A stretch of DNA of 5,105 bases, from the NCBI GenBank assembly GCA_003477185.1, contig DMTJ01000263.1, positions 1-5,105 of the forward strand. The letters run 5' to 3'. Position 1 is the stretch's first letter; each line of letters begins with the position of its first letter. Of the stretch, positions 1 through 5,105 are shown in pieces. Under the pieces are notes generated by a model. The model saw nothing but the letters and a program-made list of their open reading frames with translations, did no database searches and was not told the DNA's origin. Origin of the DNA: Lentisphaeria bacterium. Its GTDB lineage: Bacteria > Verrucomicrobiota > Lentisphaeria > JABSQK01 > UBA12247. Position numbers and translations under genes: made by a program.

Positions 1-1708
1 CGACGAGGCGCTTGTCCTCCCAAGTGCCGTCCTTGGGGTAGTGCCAGGCAGGCAGGTCGGGCGTGGTGAATAGCGGGCTGCCAGCGATGCTGGTGTGGGT
101 GCCATGGGAACCGTCGAAGGCGATGCTGCGCCAATCGACGAACGTGCCAGTGTAGGCAACGGCAACGCGCATGGTGTCGGCCTCGTAGACCAGCCAGGCG
201 CGGCCCTTTGAGACGCCGCCGGCTTCCTTATCGAGCCGCACTGCAATGCCTTTGTTGGCGATATTGCGGTCTTGCTGCGAACTGCCGGGGTTAACCTGGT
301 AGGTCCCCATCAGGGCGGGGCCGAAGTCCATGTCGAGATAGGGCTTGGGTTTGGCGGCCTTGCGGCGCTTCTTCGCCCCTGCGAGCTTGCGTGGCGTTCG
401 CATGGGCTGCGGTAGGCTGGCGAGGTAGTCGGCCGGCACCGGCGGGAATTGCTCGGGGTTCTGCGTCTTGAGGAAGCTCTCCCGGATGTACTGAATGACC
501 GCGTACTTCTCGGCGGCGGAGTACTGCGGCTGGGGGACCATCATGCCGTAGCCCCGGGTGAGGGTCTGGTACATGCGGAACGGGTCGACACCGTTCTTGA
601 GCGAATCTTGGTGAAACTTGGTGGCGGTGGGCAGACTGCCTTCTTGTTCAACTGTGCCGTGGCAGGTCACGCAAAGGCTCTGGTAGATCTGCTTACCCTG
701 GGCGAGGGTCTTGTGATTCCAACCAGCAATGAGTGTGGCGTGGGAGATCTTGTCCAGTGGCTGTACCCAGGCGTCCTGGAGGGTGAGGTCGGCGCCTGCC
801 ACCAGCTTGAGCTGGGTCGGATAGCCAGGCTGGCCTAGGCCCTTAAAGGTCTCAGTCAGCTCGGGGGATGCCCAATCCAGCGTGGGCGCTGCATTGGCTG
901 GGATGCTGCCGGTACGCAGGCTCGCAAAGTCCGGGCCAGCGATCGCGCGGGGCCAGTACGCCAGGTGGCTGACGGCACCGTTGGTGAGTTCTGTGGCGAA
1001 GTTGGACGCTGCGTGACCGATCTTGAAGACATGGCCCTTGATGTCGGGCGCGGTGAAGCGGTCTCTGTGCATCATCAACTTGCCGTCGAGATATACCTCC
1101 GCGCGACCTGCCTTGAGCCGAAGCACCACGGTATGTGGCTTGTCATCGTTGACGGTGGGGCCGCCCGTCACGTGCCCGACCCAGCCGATATCATAGACCA
1201 ACTTCCCGTCGCGGATGAACAGCGCCTTCGCCTTGGGAACCCACTTTCCGTTTGGTAGGCACTTGGAGAAGATTGTCCCGTTTCCCGTGGTCTGAAAGGT
1301 CGCAGAGACCGTGTAATCGCGGTCGCAGCGCAAGGCGCCATCGGCAGAGACATAAGTCGACGCCCCTGCTGAACCAGGAATCGGGTGTGCTTCATAGATC
1401 GGTTCGCCGTCCAGCCGGGTGCTGACGTAGGCGGCTTGTCCGGCTATGTGCTCATAGGTCAGGTCAAGCGTGCCGGCTCCGGCAGGAAGATCGATCACAA
1501 AGTCCTCGCGCAGTTGCAACTTTGCCGCCGAGGTCGCGGTGTACGCGAGGCGCAACCGGAAGTTTGCCAATGGCCGCGACGTATGGCCGTCTTGGAAGAC
1601 TGGCGTGCGCGTTTGTGCGGCGGTCTTGGAGGTCACCGGGATTGTTTGCGCACCTGCCATTATGGCACTGAGCACAAGCGGCAGTGCGTAAGAAAGGAGT
1701 CGTTTCAT
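1..1708 (-). CDS. Secreted LamG-like / cytochrome c / DUF6797-type protein (N-terminal part, cut by window edge)
   Basis: The 569 visible residues begin with a Sec-type signal peptide (MKRLL, then a hydrophobic stretch to about residue 18, likely cleaved after AGA near residue 20), so the protein is exported. Residues about 118-255 look like a LamG/concanavalin-like fold, with alternating strands, 'DDKPHTVVLRL' and 'AEVYLDGKL'. A class I cytochrome c domain follows at about 335-412: CVTCH at 346-350 binds haem, and Met389 or Met390 in 'YGMMVPQ' is the likely distal ligand. A Lys/Arg-rich linker (440-455) leads into a region from about 457 (DMDFGP, NIANKGIAVRL, DWRSIAFDG) that I recognise as the start of DUF6797, found in large PVC-group proteins. 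The gene runs off the left edge, so the rest, and any further haem sites, are unseen. An oxidative or electron-transfer role in the periplasm is inferred; the substrate is unknown. The ATG fits the signal peptide, but I see no clear Shine-Dalgarno site before it. Confidence 0.88.
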   Translation of the reverse strand, partial: MKRLLSYALPLVLSAIMAGAQTIPVTSKTAAQTRTPVFQDGHTSRPLANFRLRLAYTATSAAKLQLREDFVIDLPAGAGTLDLTYEHIAGQAAYVSTRLDGEPIYEAHPIPGSAGASTYVSADGALRCDRDYTVSATFQTTGNGTIFSKCLPNGKWVPKAKALFIRDGKLVYDIGWVGHVTGGPTVNDDKPHTVVLRLKAGRAEVYLDGKLMMHRDRFTAPDIKGHVFKIGHAASNFATELTNGAVSHLAYWPRAIAGPDFASLRTGSIPANAAPTLDWASPELTETFKGLGQPGYPTQLKLVAGADLTLQDAWVQPLDKISHATLIAGWNHKTLAQGKQIYQSLCVTCHGTVEQEGSLPTATKFHQDSLKNGVDPFRMYQTLTRGYGMMVPQPQYSAAEKYAVIQYIRESFLKTQNPEQFPPVPADYLASLPQPMRTPRKLAGAKKRRKAAKPKPYLDMDFGPALMGTYQVNPGSSQQDRNIANKGIAVRLDKEAGGVSKGRAWLVYEADTMRVAVAYTGTFVDWRSIAFDGSHGTHTSIAGSPLFTTPDLPAWHYPKDGTWEDKRLV

Positions 1709-1750
1709 TGTCACAGGTCGGTAGTCTCGTGTGTGCGGGCTATGTCTGTT

Positions 1751-1767
1751 GATTTGGTCACCAAATC
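1751..1767. promoter_or_regulatory. 17-bp palindrome, candidate operator of the cytochrome gene
   Basis: GATTTGGT and ACCAAATC form a perfect 8-bp inverted repeat around a single central C. It sits 43 bp upstream of the cytochrome gene start, where a promoter should lie. One central base leaves no room for an RNA loop without opening pairs, so a site for a dimeric DNA-binding protein is more likely than a hairpin. The TGGT/ACCA half-sites recall GntR- or LacI-type operators, but the spacing does not let me assign a family. AraC-type proteins such as the neighbouring regulator usually bind direct repeats, so another regulator may act here. Confidence 0.45.
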
Positions 1768-1777
1768 TCGCCGAAAG

Positions 1778-1836
1778 TACGACGGGTCTCCGTGCTCGCC
1801 CCCACCGGGGGAAGACGCGCACGGAGACGCGTCGTA
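1778..1836. repeat. Long intergenic stem-loop, possible transcript end of the PAS-AraC gene
   Basis: TACGACG (1778-1784) pairs with CGTCGTA (1830-1836), and GTCTCCGTGC (1786-1795) pairs with GCACGGAGAC (1819-1828), giving 17 pairs with one G-G mismatch. Inside, CCCCC (1799-1803) pairs with GGGGG (1807-1811) around an ACC loop. The structure begins 17 bases after the stop codon of the minus-strand regulator gene, a normal terminator position. On that strand it is followed only by CTTTC and not by a true U-tract, so it may instead protect the 3' end of the transcript or be a copy of a dispersed palindromic repeat. Confidence 0.5.
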
Positions 1837-1853
1837 GCGTCGCGGTAGCAGTT

Positions 1854-2600
1854 TTAAACCTTCGCAAAGCGTTGCCGGTAGCGGCTGGGGGTGATTTTAA
1901 GCTCGGAGCGGAACGAGTGCGTCATACTGGTCTGGTCGAAGAAGCCGGAGTCCCTGGCGATCTCGGCCAGAGAACGATCGCTCTCGCGGATCAACTGGCA
2001 GGCCGCGTTGAGCCGGATCTTGCGGACGTACTGGCCGGGCGTAATGCCAAATAGTTTTCGAAAGAGGCGCTCAAGCGTACTGATTGAGATCTTGGCAACT
2101 TTGGCCATATCGGCCTTGGTGATGCCGTCTTGGTAGTGAGCCTGCACGTATTCGACGATCGAGTGCATGCCGGGATGGCTCCGGTAGACGGTATCGGAGT
2201 CGTTGATTTCGCGGGTCATCCCCACTAGGCCAATGATCTGGCCGTCGTGATCATAGAGGGGAATCTTGGTGGTGCAGCGCCATTGTAGCGTGTCTGGGGT
2301 GGGCACCAGTTCCACGCGGTCGAGAATGCGCTCTCCCTTTTCGAGGACGGCTTGGTCATCGGCATGAAAGGATTCCGCGAGGAAGTCCGCCGTAAAGGCC
2401 ATATCGGTCTTGCCAATCAGATCGTCCAGAGACGCGGCACCAATGAGGCGTAGAAGTGCCGGGTTTCCGGTGACGAAGCGGTACTCATGATCCTTAATGA
2501 AAAAGGCAACATCCGGCACTCGGTTCAGTAGCAGGTCCAAGAACTGCTCGGAACGAAGTCGGCTCTTTAGCTCTTCGTATGCGGACGGATTCACGCTCAC
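1854..2600 (-). CDS. AraC-family transcriptional regulator with N-terminal PAS domain
   Basis: This 248-residue protein has a PAS fold at about residues 20-132, with 'FFIKDHEYRFVTGNPALLRL', 'GKTDMAF' and the terminal 'YDHDGQIIGLVGMTREI' strand typical of PAS_4-like sensors. An AraC/XylS DNA-binding domain occupies about 145-246. Both helix-turn-helix units are visible: 'TKADMAKVAKISISTLERLF' (161-180) and 'SLAEIARDSGFFDQTSMTHSF' (210-230), ending in 'KITPSRYRQRF'. There is no transmembrane segment, so it should act in the cytoplasm, sensing an unknown ligand through the PAS domain. The start is GTG, with AGGA six bases upstream (+ strand 2607-2610); a second GTG two codons later is less well placed. 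It is divergent from the isomerase-hydrolase-dehydrogenase operon, whose activator it probably is (inference from layout). The cytochrome gene lies downstream on the same strand, but 145 bp and a strong hairpin separate them. Confidence 0.93.
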   Translation of the reverse strand: MSVNPSAYEELKSRLRSEQFLDLLLNRVPDVAFFIKDHEYRFVTGNPALLRLIGAASLDDLIGKTDMAFTADFLAESFHADDQAVLEKGERILDRVELVPTPDTLQWRCTTKIPLYDHDGQIIGLVGMTREINDSDTVYRSHPGMHSIVEYVQAHYQDGITKADMAKVAKISISTLERLFRKLFGITPGQYVRKIRLNAACQLIRESDRSLAEIARDSGFFDQTSMTHSFRSELKITPSRYRQRFAKV

Positions 2601-2665
2601 TTGTCTTCCTGTGGGTCTGACGGTCTACCACAAACAGTAAGCCAAAAAATGGAGCAGGATAGCAT

Positions 2666-2694
2666 ATTCTAGAGAAATTATTGACGTCTTGGAA
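2666..2694 (-). promoter_or_regulatory. Weak sigma70-like promoter candidate for the PAS-AraC gene
   Basis: Read on the minus strand, TTCCAA (2694-2689) and TAGAAT (2671-2666) are separated by 17 bases. The -10 element matches the consensus at five of six positions and the -35 at only three. The -10 box lies about 65 bases before the GTG start, a normal leader length. The surrounding AT-rich sequence supports a promoter, but the match is weak. Confidence 0.28.
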
Positions 2695-2906
2695 CAATTG
2701 AGTATTGCTGTCACATACTTTTTTGTCATCGTAAGGCTTCGAACACATCGCCGATGAACGCATTCATCAATGACGCTCGGGAACAAGGTGGTACGAAATC
2801 CACCACGCCAAGATTGAAGAGCAGTCGCTGCCAGGTGCGGGGTCGTCGATGAAAGAGAATGCCCAATAACAAACAGGGAATTTCCAATGTCCAAGAAAAA
2901 CGTGGT

Positions 2907-2937
2907 GGCAATTCCATTGAATTGCCGGGGTCGGCAA
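2907..2937. promoter_or_regulatory. Two overlapping inverted repeats sharing a TTGCC arm, candidate operator or switch
   Basis: GGCAATTC (2907-2914) and GAATTGCC (2919-2926) form a perfect 8-bp inverted repeat with a 4-base centre. The right arm overlaps a second repeat: TTGCCG (2922-2927) pairs with CGGCAA (2932-2937), again with a 4-base centre. The GGCAA motif thus occurs three times, in alternating orientation. It lies 79-109 bases before the isomerase start. As DNA it could hold several half-sites for a regulator; as RNA the two hairpins exclude each other. No T-tract follows, so it is not a simple terminator. Confidence 0.45.
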
Positions 2938-3005
2938 CTCTCGTTCCGTTGGTGATAGGAAATTCTATGTTGGGTTTTGGGTATTGATTATTATTTCCAC
3001 AACAA

Positions 3006-3010
3006 AGGAG
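3006..3010 (+). promoter_or_regulatory. Ribosome binding site fixing the isomerase start
   Basis: AGGAG (within AAAGGAG) lies five bases before the ATG at 3016. It selects this start over an in-frame ATG at 2977, which would add 13 residues unlike the family and has no such site. Confidence 0.85.
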
Positions 3011-3015
3011 CCCTT

Positions 3016-3477
3016 ATGAAATTCGGCGCAGAAGCCTACACATGGTTCATGAAGGAAAGCGGGGCGGCTCATGCAAACCGCCTTGACCACATGATCCAAA
3101 TCTCCGCAAAGGCGGGATTCACCGGGATCGAACCCATTTATTCCTGGATGGGCGATCTCTCCTCGGCTGATTGCTTGGCCGATTCCCTGCAGGCGGCTGG
3201 CATCGAGCTTGCAGCCATTGCTTTCGGGCAATCCTGGAATGCACTGGAAGAGACCGAAGAGGAGCGCCGGGAAGCAGACGGCGCCATCGCACTGTGTGCC
3301 CGGTTTCCGGGGACCTTGCTGTGCACCGTGCAGCTACCGGAAGGCCGCCACGACCTTGAACAGCGTCGCTTGAACCTGGTCGCCAATATCAATGCTGTGT
3401 CTCGCCGAGTCGCCGAAGCCGGCGTCCCCGCCAGCTTTCACCCGAACTCCCCCAAGACGTCCACCAACCGGACCTAA
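3016..3477 (+). CDS. N-terminal fragment of the TIM barrel isomerase as literally encoded
   Basis: If the TAA is genuine and read as a stop, this frame yields 153 residues ending '...KTSTNRT'. It covers roughly the first half of the barrel, including Glu39 and the FHPN strand with His142, but lacks the remaining metal ligands. It has the strong ribosome binding site of the operon. It is best understood as part of the interrupted gene and not as an independent enzyme. Confidence 0.6.
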   Translation: MKFGAEAYTWFMKESGAAHANRLDHMIQISAKAGFTGIEPIYSWMGDLSSADCLADSLQAAGIELAAIAFGQSWNALEETEEERREADGAIALCARFPGTLLCTVQLPEGRHDLEQRRLNLVANINAVSRRVAEAGVPASFHPNSPKTSTNRT

Positions 3478-3489
3478 GAGGACTATCGC

Positions 3490-3828
3490 GTGATTCTCGA
3501 CGCGCTCGACCATGAAGCCACCGGTTGGACACCGGATGTCGGCCACATCATCAACGGCGGCATGGATCCACTTGCCAAAATGATCGAATATGCGGAGCTG
3601 ATCAATCTAGTGCACTACAAGGACTGGGGCGGCGACCCGGAATTTGCCTTGATGGGCGAGGGGAAGGTCGACCTCGTTCGCATTACGCAGTGGCTCCAGG
3701 ACCGGGACTACGACGGCTGGACTATCTGCGAAGACGAAGCACCCCAGGCCGTAGACGATCCCGATGGCGTAACGCTCCATGACGGCAAATGGATCCATGA
3801 CGTGCTACTCCCTTCGATTAAAAGGTAA
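3490..3828 (+). CDS. C-terminal fragment of the TIM barrel isomerase, possible GTG reinitiation
   Basis: This is the continuation of the same frame: 112 residues from a GTG at 3490, carrying DVGH, the VHYKDWGG strand and the acidic 'CEDE' strand of the barrel. AGAGGA at 3477-3482 overlaps the preceding TAA and lies seven bases before the GTG, so a ribosome ending at the stop could restart here. Codons 3478-3489 also encode family-like residues (E-D-Y-R), which says the GTG is normally an internal valine. Assembly of a split barrel from two chains is conceivable but unproven. Confidence 0.55.
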   Translation: MILDALDHEATGWTPDVGHIINGGMDPLAKMIEYAELINLVHYKDWGGDPEFALMGEGKVDLVRITQWLQDRDYDGWTICEDEAPQAVDDPDGVTLHDGKWIHDVLLPSIKR

Positions 3829-3834
3829 GCAACC

Positions 3835-4650
3835 ATGCCAATCTATAGGCACAACGATTTCTCCATGCACTACAAAGTGCATGGAGAAGAACACGCTGGT
3901 GTGCCAGTCCTGCTCGTTATGGGAATTACCGCGCCGGGTTCGGTGTGGGAAGCCCACGTGGACGTCTGGTCTCAGCATCACCGCTGCATCACCGCCGATA
4001 ACCGTGGGGTCGGGCTGAGCGACAAGCCGTCCGGGGACTCCACCTCCGCCATGATGGCTGACGACTATGCCCAGCTCCTGGCTGGTCTTGGCATCGAAAC
4101 TGCCCAGGTCGTTGGTTGCTCGATGGGCAGCATTATTGGCCAGCAGTTGGCATTGCGGCAGCCGCAAGCCGTCAAGAGTCTGGTGCTGATGTGTTCCTGG
4201 GCCAGATGCGACGCCTACGCCCGGTCGGTGTTTGCGCACATGGTTCAGGCAAAGGCGCATCTGACCCCAGCAGCATTCATGGAGTGGATTCAGCTGCTTA
4301 TCTTCCACAAGCGCAGCTGGGACGACGCGGAGGTCTATGCCTCGCTACTGGAAGGGCGTGAAACCGCTGCCACCGACCCAAACCCGCAGCCTCTGCACGG
4401 TCTCATTGGACAGGCAGCTGCTTGTGCAAACCACGATACCTTGGCACAGCTCAAAGACATCACCGCACCGGCTCTAGTGATCGGCGGCGCAGGCGACCTC
4501 TTCACCCCACGTTGGATGGCCGAGGAAATTCATGCGGCCCTGCCGAACAGCGCCCTCCACCTCTACCCAGCATCCGGCCATGCCTTCCACTGGGAGAACC
4601 TGGACAGCTTCAATCAGCGGGTGCTGGACTTCATTCAGGACAAAAAATAG
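3835..4650 (+). CDS. Alpha/beta hydrolase fold protein
   Basis: The 271-residue protein has the standard single-domain alpha/beta hydrolase length and order. The nucleophile elbow is G-C-S-M-G-S with Ser96, the acid is probably Asp221 in 'GGAGDLFTP', and His249 in 'ASGHAFHWE' completes the triad. The usual HG oxyanion motif is replaced by 'VMGIT' at 28-32; 'DNRGVGLSD' (55-63) is typical of the family. A cap domain spans about 122-205. There is no signal peptide, so it is cytoplasmic. Overall it resembles 3-oxoadipate enol-lactonase-type hydrolases, but that is fold-level similarity; in this operon it could open a lactone or cleave an ester formed from a sugar-like substrate. It starts six bases after the isomerase stop with AAGG at 3822-3825, which suggests translational coupling. 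A strong hairpin lies in its first codons. Confidence 0.92.
   Translation: MPIYRHNDFSMHYKVHGEEHAGVPVLLVMGITAPGSVWEAHVDVWSQHHRCITADNRGVGLSDKPSGDSTSAMMADDYAQLLAGLGIETAQVVGCSMGSIIGQQLALRQPQAVKSLVLMCSWARCDAYARSVFAHMVQAKAHLTPAAFMEWIQLLIFHKRSWDDAEVYASLLEGRETAATDPNPQPLHGLIGQAAACANHDTLAQLKDITAPALVIGGAGDLFTPRWMAEEIHAALPNSALHLYPASGHAFHWENLDSFNQRVLDFIQDKK
3859..3888 (+). other. Perfect 12-bp hairpin inside the 5' end of the hydrolase gene
   Basis: TTCTCCATGCAC (3859-3870) and GTGCATGGAGAA (3877-3888) are exact reverse complements around the six-base loop TACAAA. The stem starts 24 bases after the A of the ATG, under the footprint of an initiating ribosome, and covers codons 9-18 (FSMHYKVHGE). In the mRNA it could slow translation, block back-up by nucleases, or set different expression for the isomerase and hydrolase. 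Part of the symmetry may follow from the conserved 'MHYKVHG'-like peptide, since codon choice decides the rest. Confidence 0.6.
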
Positions 4651-4666
4651 ACGCGAGGACCAAGGC

Positions 4667-5105
4667 ATGAAAGTTGCAGTAGTCACGGGCGAGCGGGAAG
4701 CCACAATCGTCGACCAGCCCGATCCTTGCATCAAAGCACCGTTCGTCAAGGTGAAGATTTACGCCGCCCCGATGTGCACGGAGGTCCACGCCTACGCCAA
4801 TGGCAACGTCTCCGACTGCCTTGGGCACGAGGCAGCTGGAGAGGTCGTCGCCGCCGAAGCTGGCAGCAAGGTTGCTGTGGGAGACCGGGTGGTTGTGATG
4901 CCGCAGTATGGCTGTGGTGCCTGCGAGCTATGCGTATCCGGTGAGCATATCCACTGCCAGCACAGCATCGACCCGTATGCCTACTGTGACTCCTCCAGCG
5001 GCCGGGCGACCTACGCGCAGTACTGCATCAAGCAGGATTGGCTGTGCCTACCCATCCCCGCCGACATCTCCTACGGTCACGCCAGCATGGCCTACTGCGG
5101 GCTTG
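4667..5105 (+). CDS. Zinc-dependent medium-chain alcohol dehydrogenase (N-terminal part, cut by window edge)
   Basis: The 146 visible residues are the GroES-like catalytic domain of a medium-chain dehydrogenase/reductase, which oxidises an alcohol or polyol using NAD(P). Catalytic zinc ligands are Cys37, His54 and probably Glu55 in 'GHEAAGEV'. A complete structural zinc lobe follows, Cys83, Cys86, Cys89 and Cys97 (C-x2-C-x2-C-x7-C). 'VAVGDRVVVMPQYGCGAC' is highly typical. The nucleotide-binding Rossmann domain lies beyond the right edge. The segment after Cys37 reads T-E-V-H, one residue shorter than the common C-G-T-D-x-H. The ATG is preceded by GAGGA (4655-4659) at seven bases and lies 16 bases after the hydrolase stop, so it is the third gene of the operon. 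Sorbitol, threonine and other dehydrogenases share this plan; the substrate cannot be read from the fragment. Confidence 0.92.
   Translation, partial: MKVAVVTGEREATIVDQPDPCIKAPFVKVKIYAAPMCTEVHAYANGNVSDCLGHEAAGEVVAAEAGSKVAVGDRVVVMPQYGCGACELCVSGEHIHCQHSIDPYAYCDSSSGRATYAQYCIKQDWLCLPIPADISYGHASMAYCGL

Larger units (their letters stand above)
2601..3015. other. Divergent intergenic region between the regulator and the catabolic operon
   Basis: These 415 bases separate two divergent genes and are visibly richer in A and T than the flanking coding sequence. Open frames inside it on the minus strand have no family-like composition and no ribosome binding site, so I see no gene here. It should contain the promoters of both transcription units and the binding sites of the PAS-AraC protein. 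The only strong sequence structure is the pair of overlapping inverted repeats at 2907-2937. I could not identify a convincing promoter for the plus-strand operon. Confidence 0.7.
3016..3828 (+). pseudogene. Sugar phosphate isomerase/epimerase-like TIM barrel gene interrupted by an in-frame TAA
   Basis: Read through, this frame gives 270 codons, a normal length for a xylose isomerase-like TIM barrel (AP endonuclease 2 family). Such enzymes interconvert sugars or keto-acids with a divalent metal. Likely metal or substrate residues are Glu39 (GIEP), His142 (FHPN), Asp174 and His177 (DVGH), His200 (VHYKD) and an acidic residue in 'CEDE' (238-241). Codon 154 is TAA (3475-3477). The frame continues directly with EDYRVILDALD, and the 'FHPNSP...RT-EDY' pattern is what I expect in relatives, so a base substitution rather than a frameshift explains the break. 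The stop separates Glu39 and His142 from the other site residues, so neither half should be active alone. A sequencing error, a recent nonsense mutation, suppression, or translation as two pieces are all possible. It is first in the operon, six bases before the hydrolase gene. Confidence 0.7.

Noticed and set aside
449..1837. Several plus-strand open frames of 73-150 codons opposite the cytochrome gene
   Set aside because: They lie antisense to a gene with clear signal peptide, CxxCH and DUF6797-type motifs, show no recognisable domains, and are explained by GC-rich codon structure of the opposite strand.
2681..2708. TTGACG at 2681 as -35 box of the plus-strand operon promoter
   Set aside because: The bases 16-18 positions downstream are a poor -10 match, and the site is more than 300 bases from the first ATG.
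2753..2768. GATGAA / TTCATC inverted repeat with a 4-base centre
   Set aside because: A 6-bp repeat of this kind is expected by chance in a few hundred bases, and it has no clear position relative to a promoter.
2787..2805. GGTGG / CCACC inverted repeat
   Set aside because: The arms are only five bases with an eight-base gap, too weak to support as an operator or terminator.
2494..2917. Minus-strand open frames of 63-89 codons in the divergent intergenic region
   Set aside because: They overlap each other and the regulator start, lack ribosome binding sites, and their translations show no domain-like pattern; the region reads as regulatory sequence.
3475..3477. Recoded stop codon encoding selenocysteine or pyrrolysine
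   Set aside because: Those use TGA and TAG; the codon here is TAA, and relatives are not expected to need either residue at this loop position.
3805..4308. 167-codon minus-strand frame opposite the hydrolase gene
   Set aside because: It is antisense to a complete alpha/beta hydrolase with an intact triad and has no family features.

Overview
The window looks like a chromosomal catabolic region from a bacterium of the PVC group, most likely Verrucomicrobiota, though Planctomycetota or Lentisphaerota cannot be excluded. Two things point there. The leftmost gene is a large secreted protein joining a LamG-like domain, a c-type cytochrome and a DUF6797-type region, an architecture I know mainly from that group. 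The regulator fuses a PAS domain to an AraC-type DNA-binding domain. No mobile element, RNA gene or CRISPR array is visible.

Layout. (1) Positions 1-1708, minus strand: the N-terminal 569 residues of the LamG/cytochrome c/DUF6797 protein, which runs off the left edge. (2) 1709-1853: a short intergenic stretch with a long near-perfect stem-loop (1778-1836) and a 17-bp palindrome (1751-1767) just upstream of the cytochrome gene. (3) 1854-2600, minus strand: the PAS-AraC regulator, GTG start. (4) 2601-3015: a 415-bp, relatively AT-rich divergent intergenic region. It holds two overlapping inverted repeats (2907-2937) in front of the plus-strand operon and a weak promoter candidate for the regulator. 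(5) 3016-5105, plus strand: a tightly spaced operon of a sugar phosphate isomerase/epimerase-like TIM barrel gene, an alpha/beta hydrolase and a zinc-dependent medium-chain dehydrogenase cut by the right edge. Gaps between genes are 6 and 16 bp.

The most striking observation is that the TIM-barrel gene carries an in-frame TAA at 3475-3477. The same reading frame continues with family-typical sequence on both sides, so the predicted metal-binding residues are split between two open frames. A Shine-Dalgarno-like AGAGGA lies right behind the stop, followed by a GTG in the same frame. The gene could therefore be a recent pseudogene, a sequencing error, or a gene read as two pieces. The second striking feature is a perfect 12-bp hairpin inside the first codons of the hydrolase gene.

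How the genes may work together (inference): the divergent regulator probably senses a small molecule and controls the isomerase-hydrolase-dehydrogenase operon, which would process a sugar or polyol-like compound by oxidation, lactone or ester hydrolysis, and isomerisation. The substrate cannot be named from the sequence. The cytochrome protein may belong to the same catabolic locus, but its own upstream palindrome suggests separate control.
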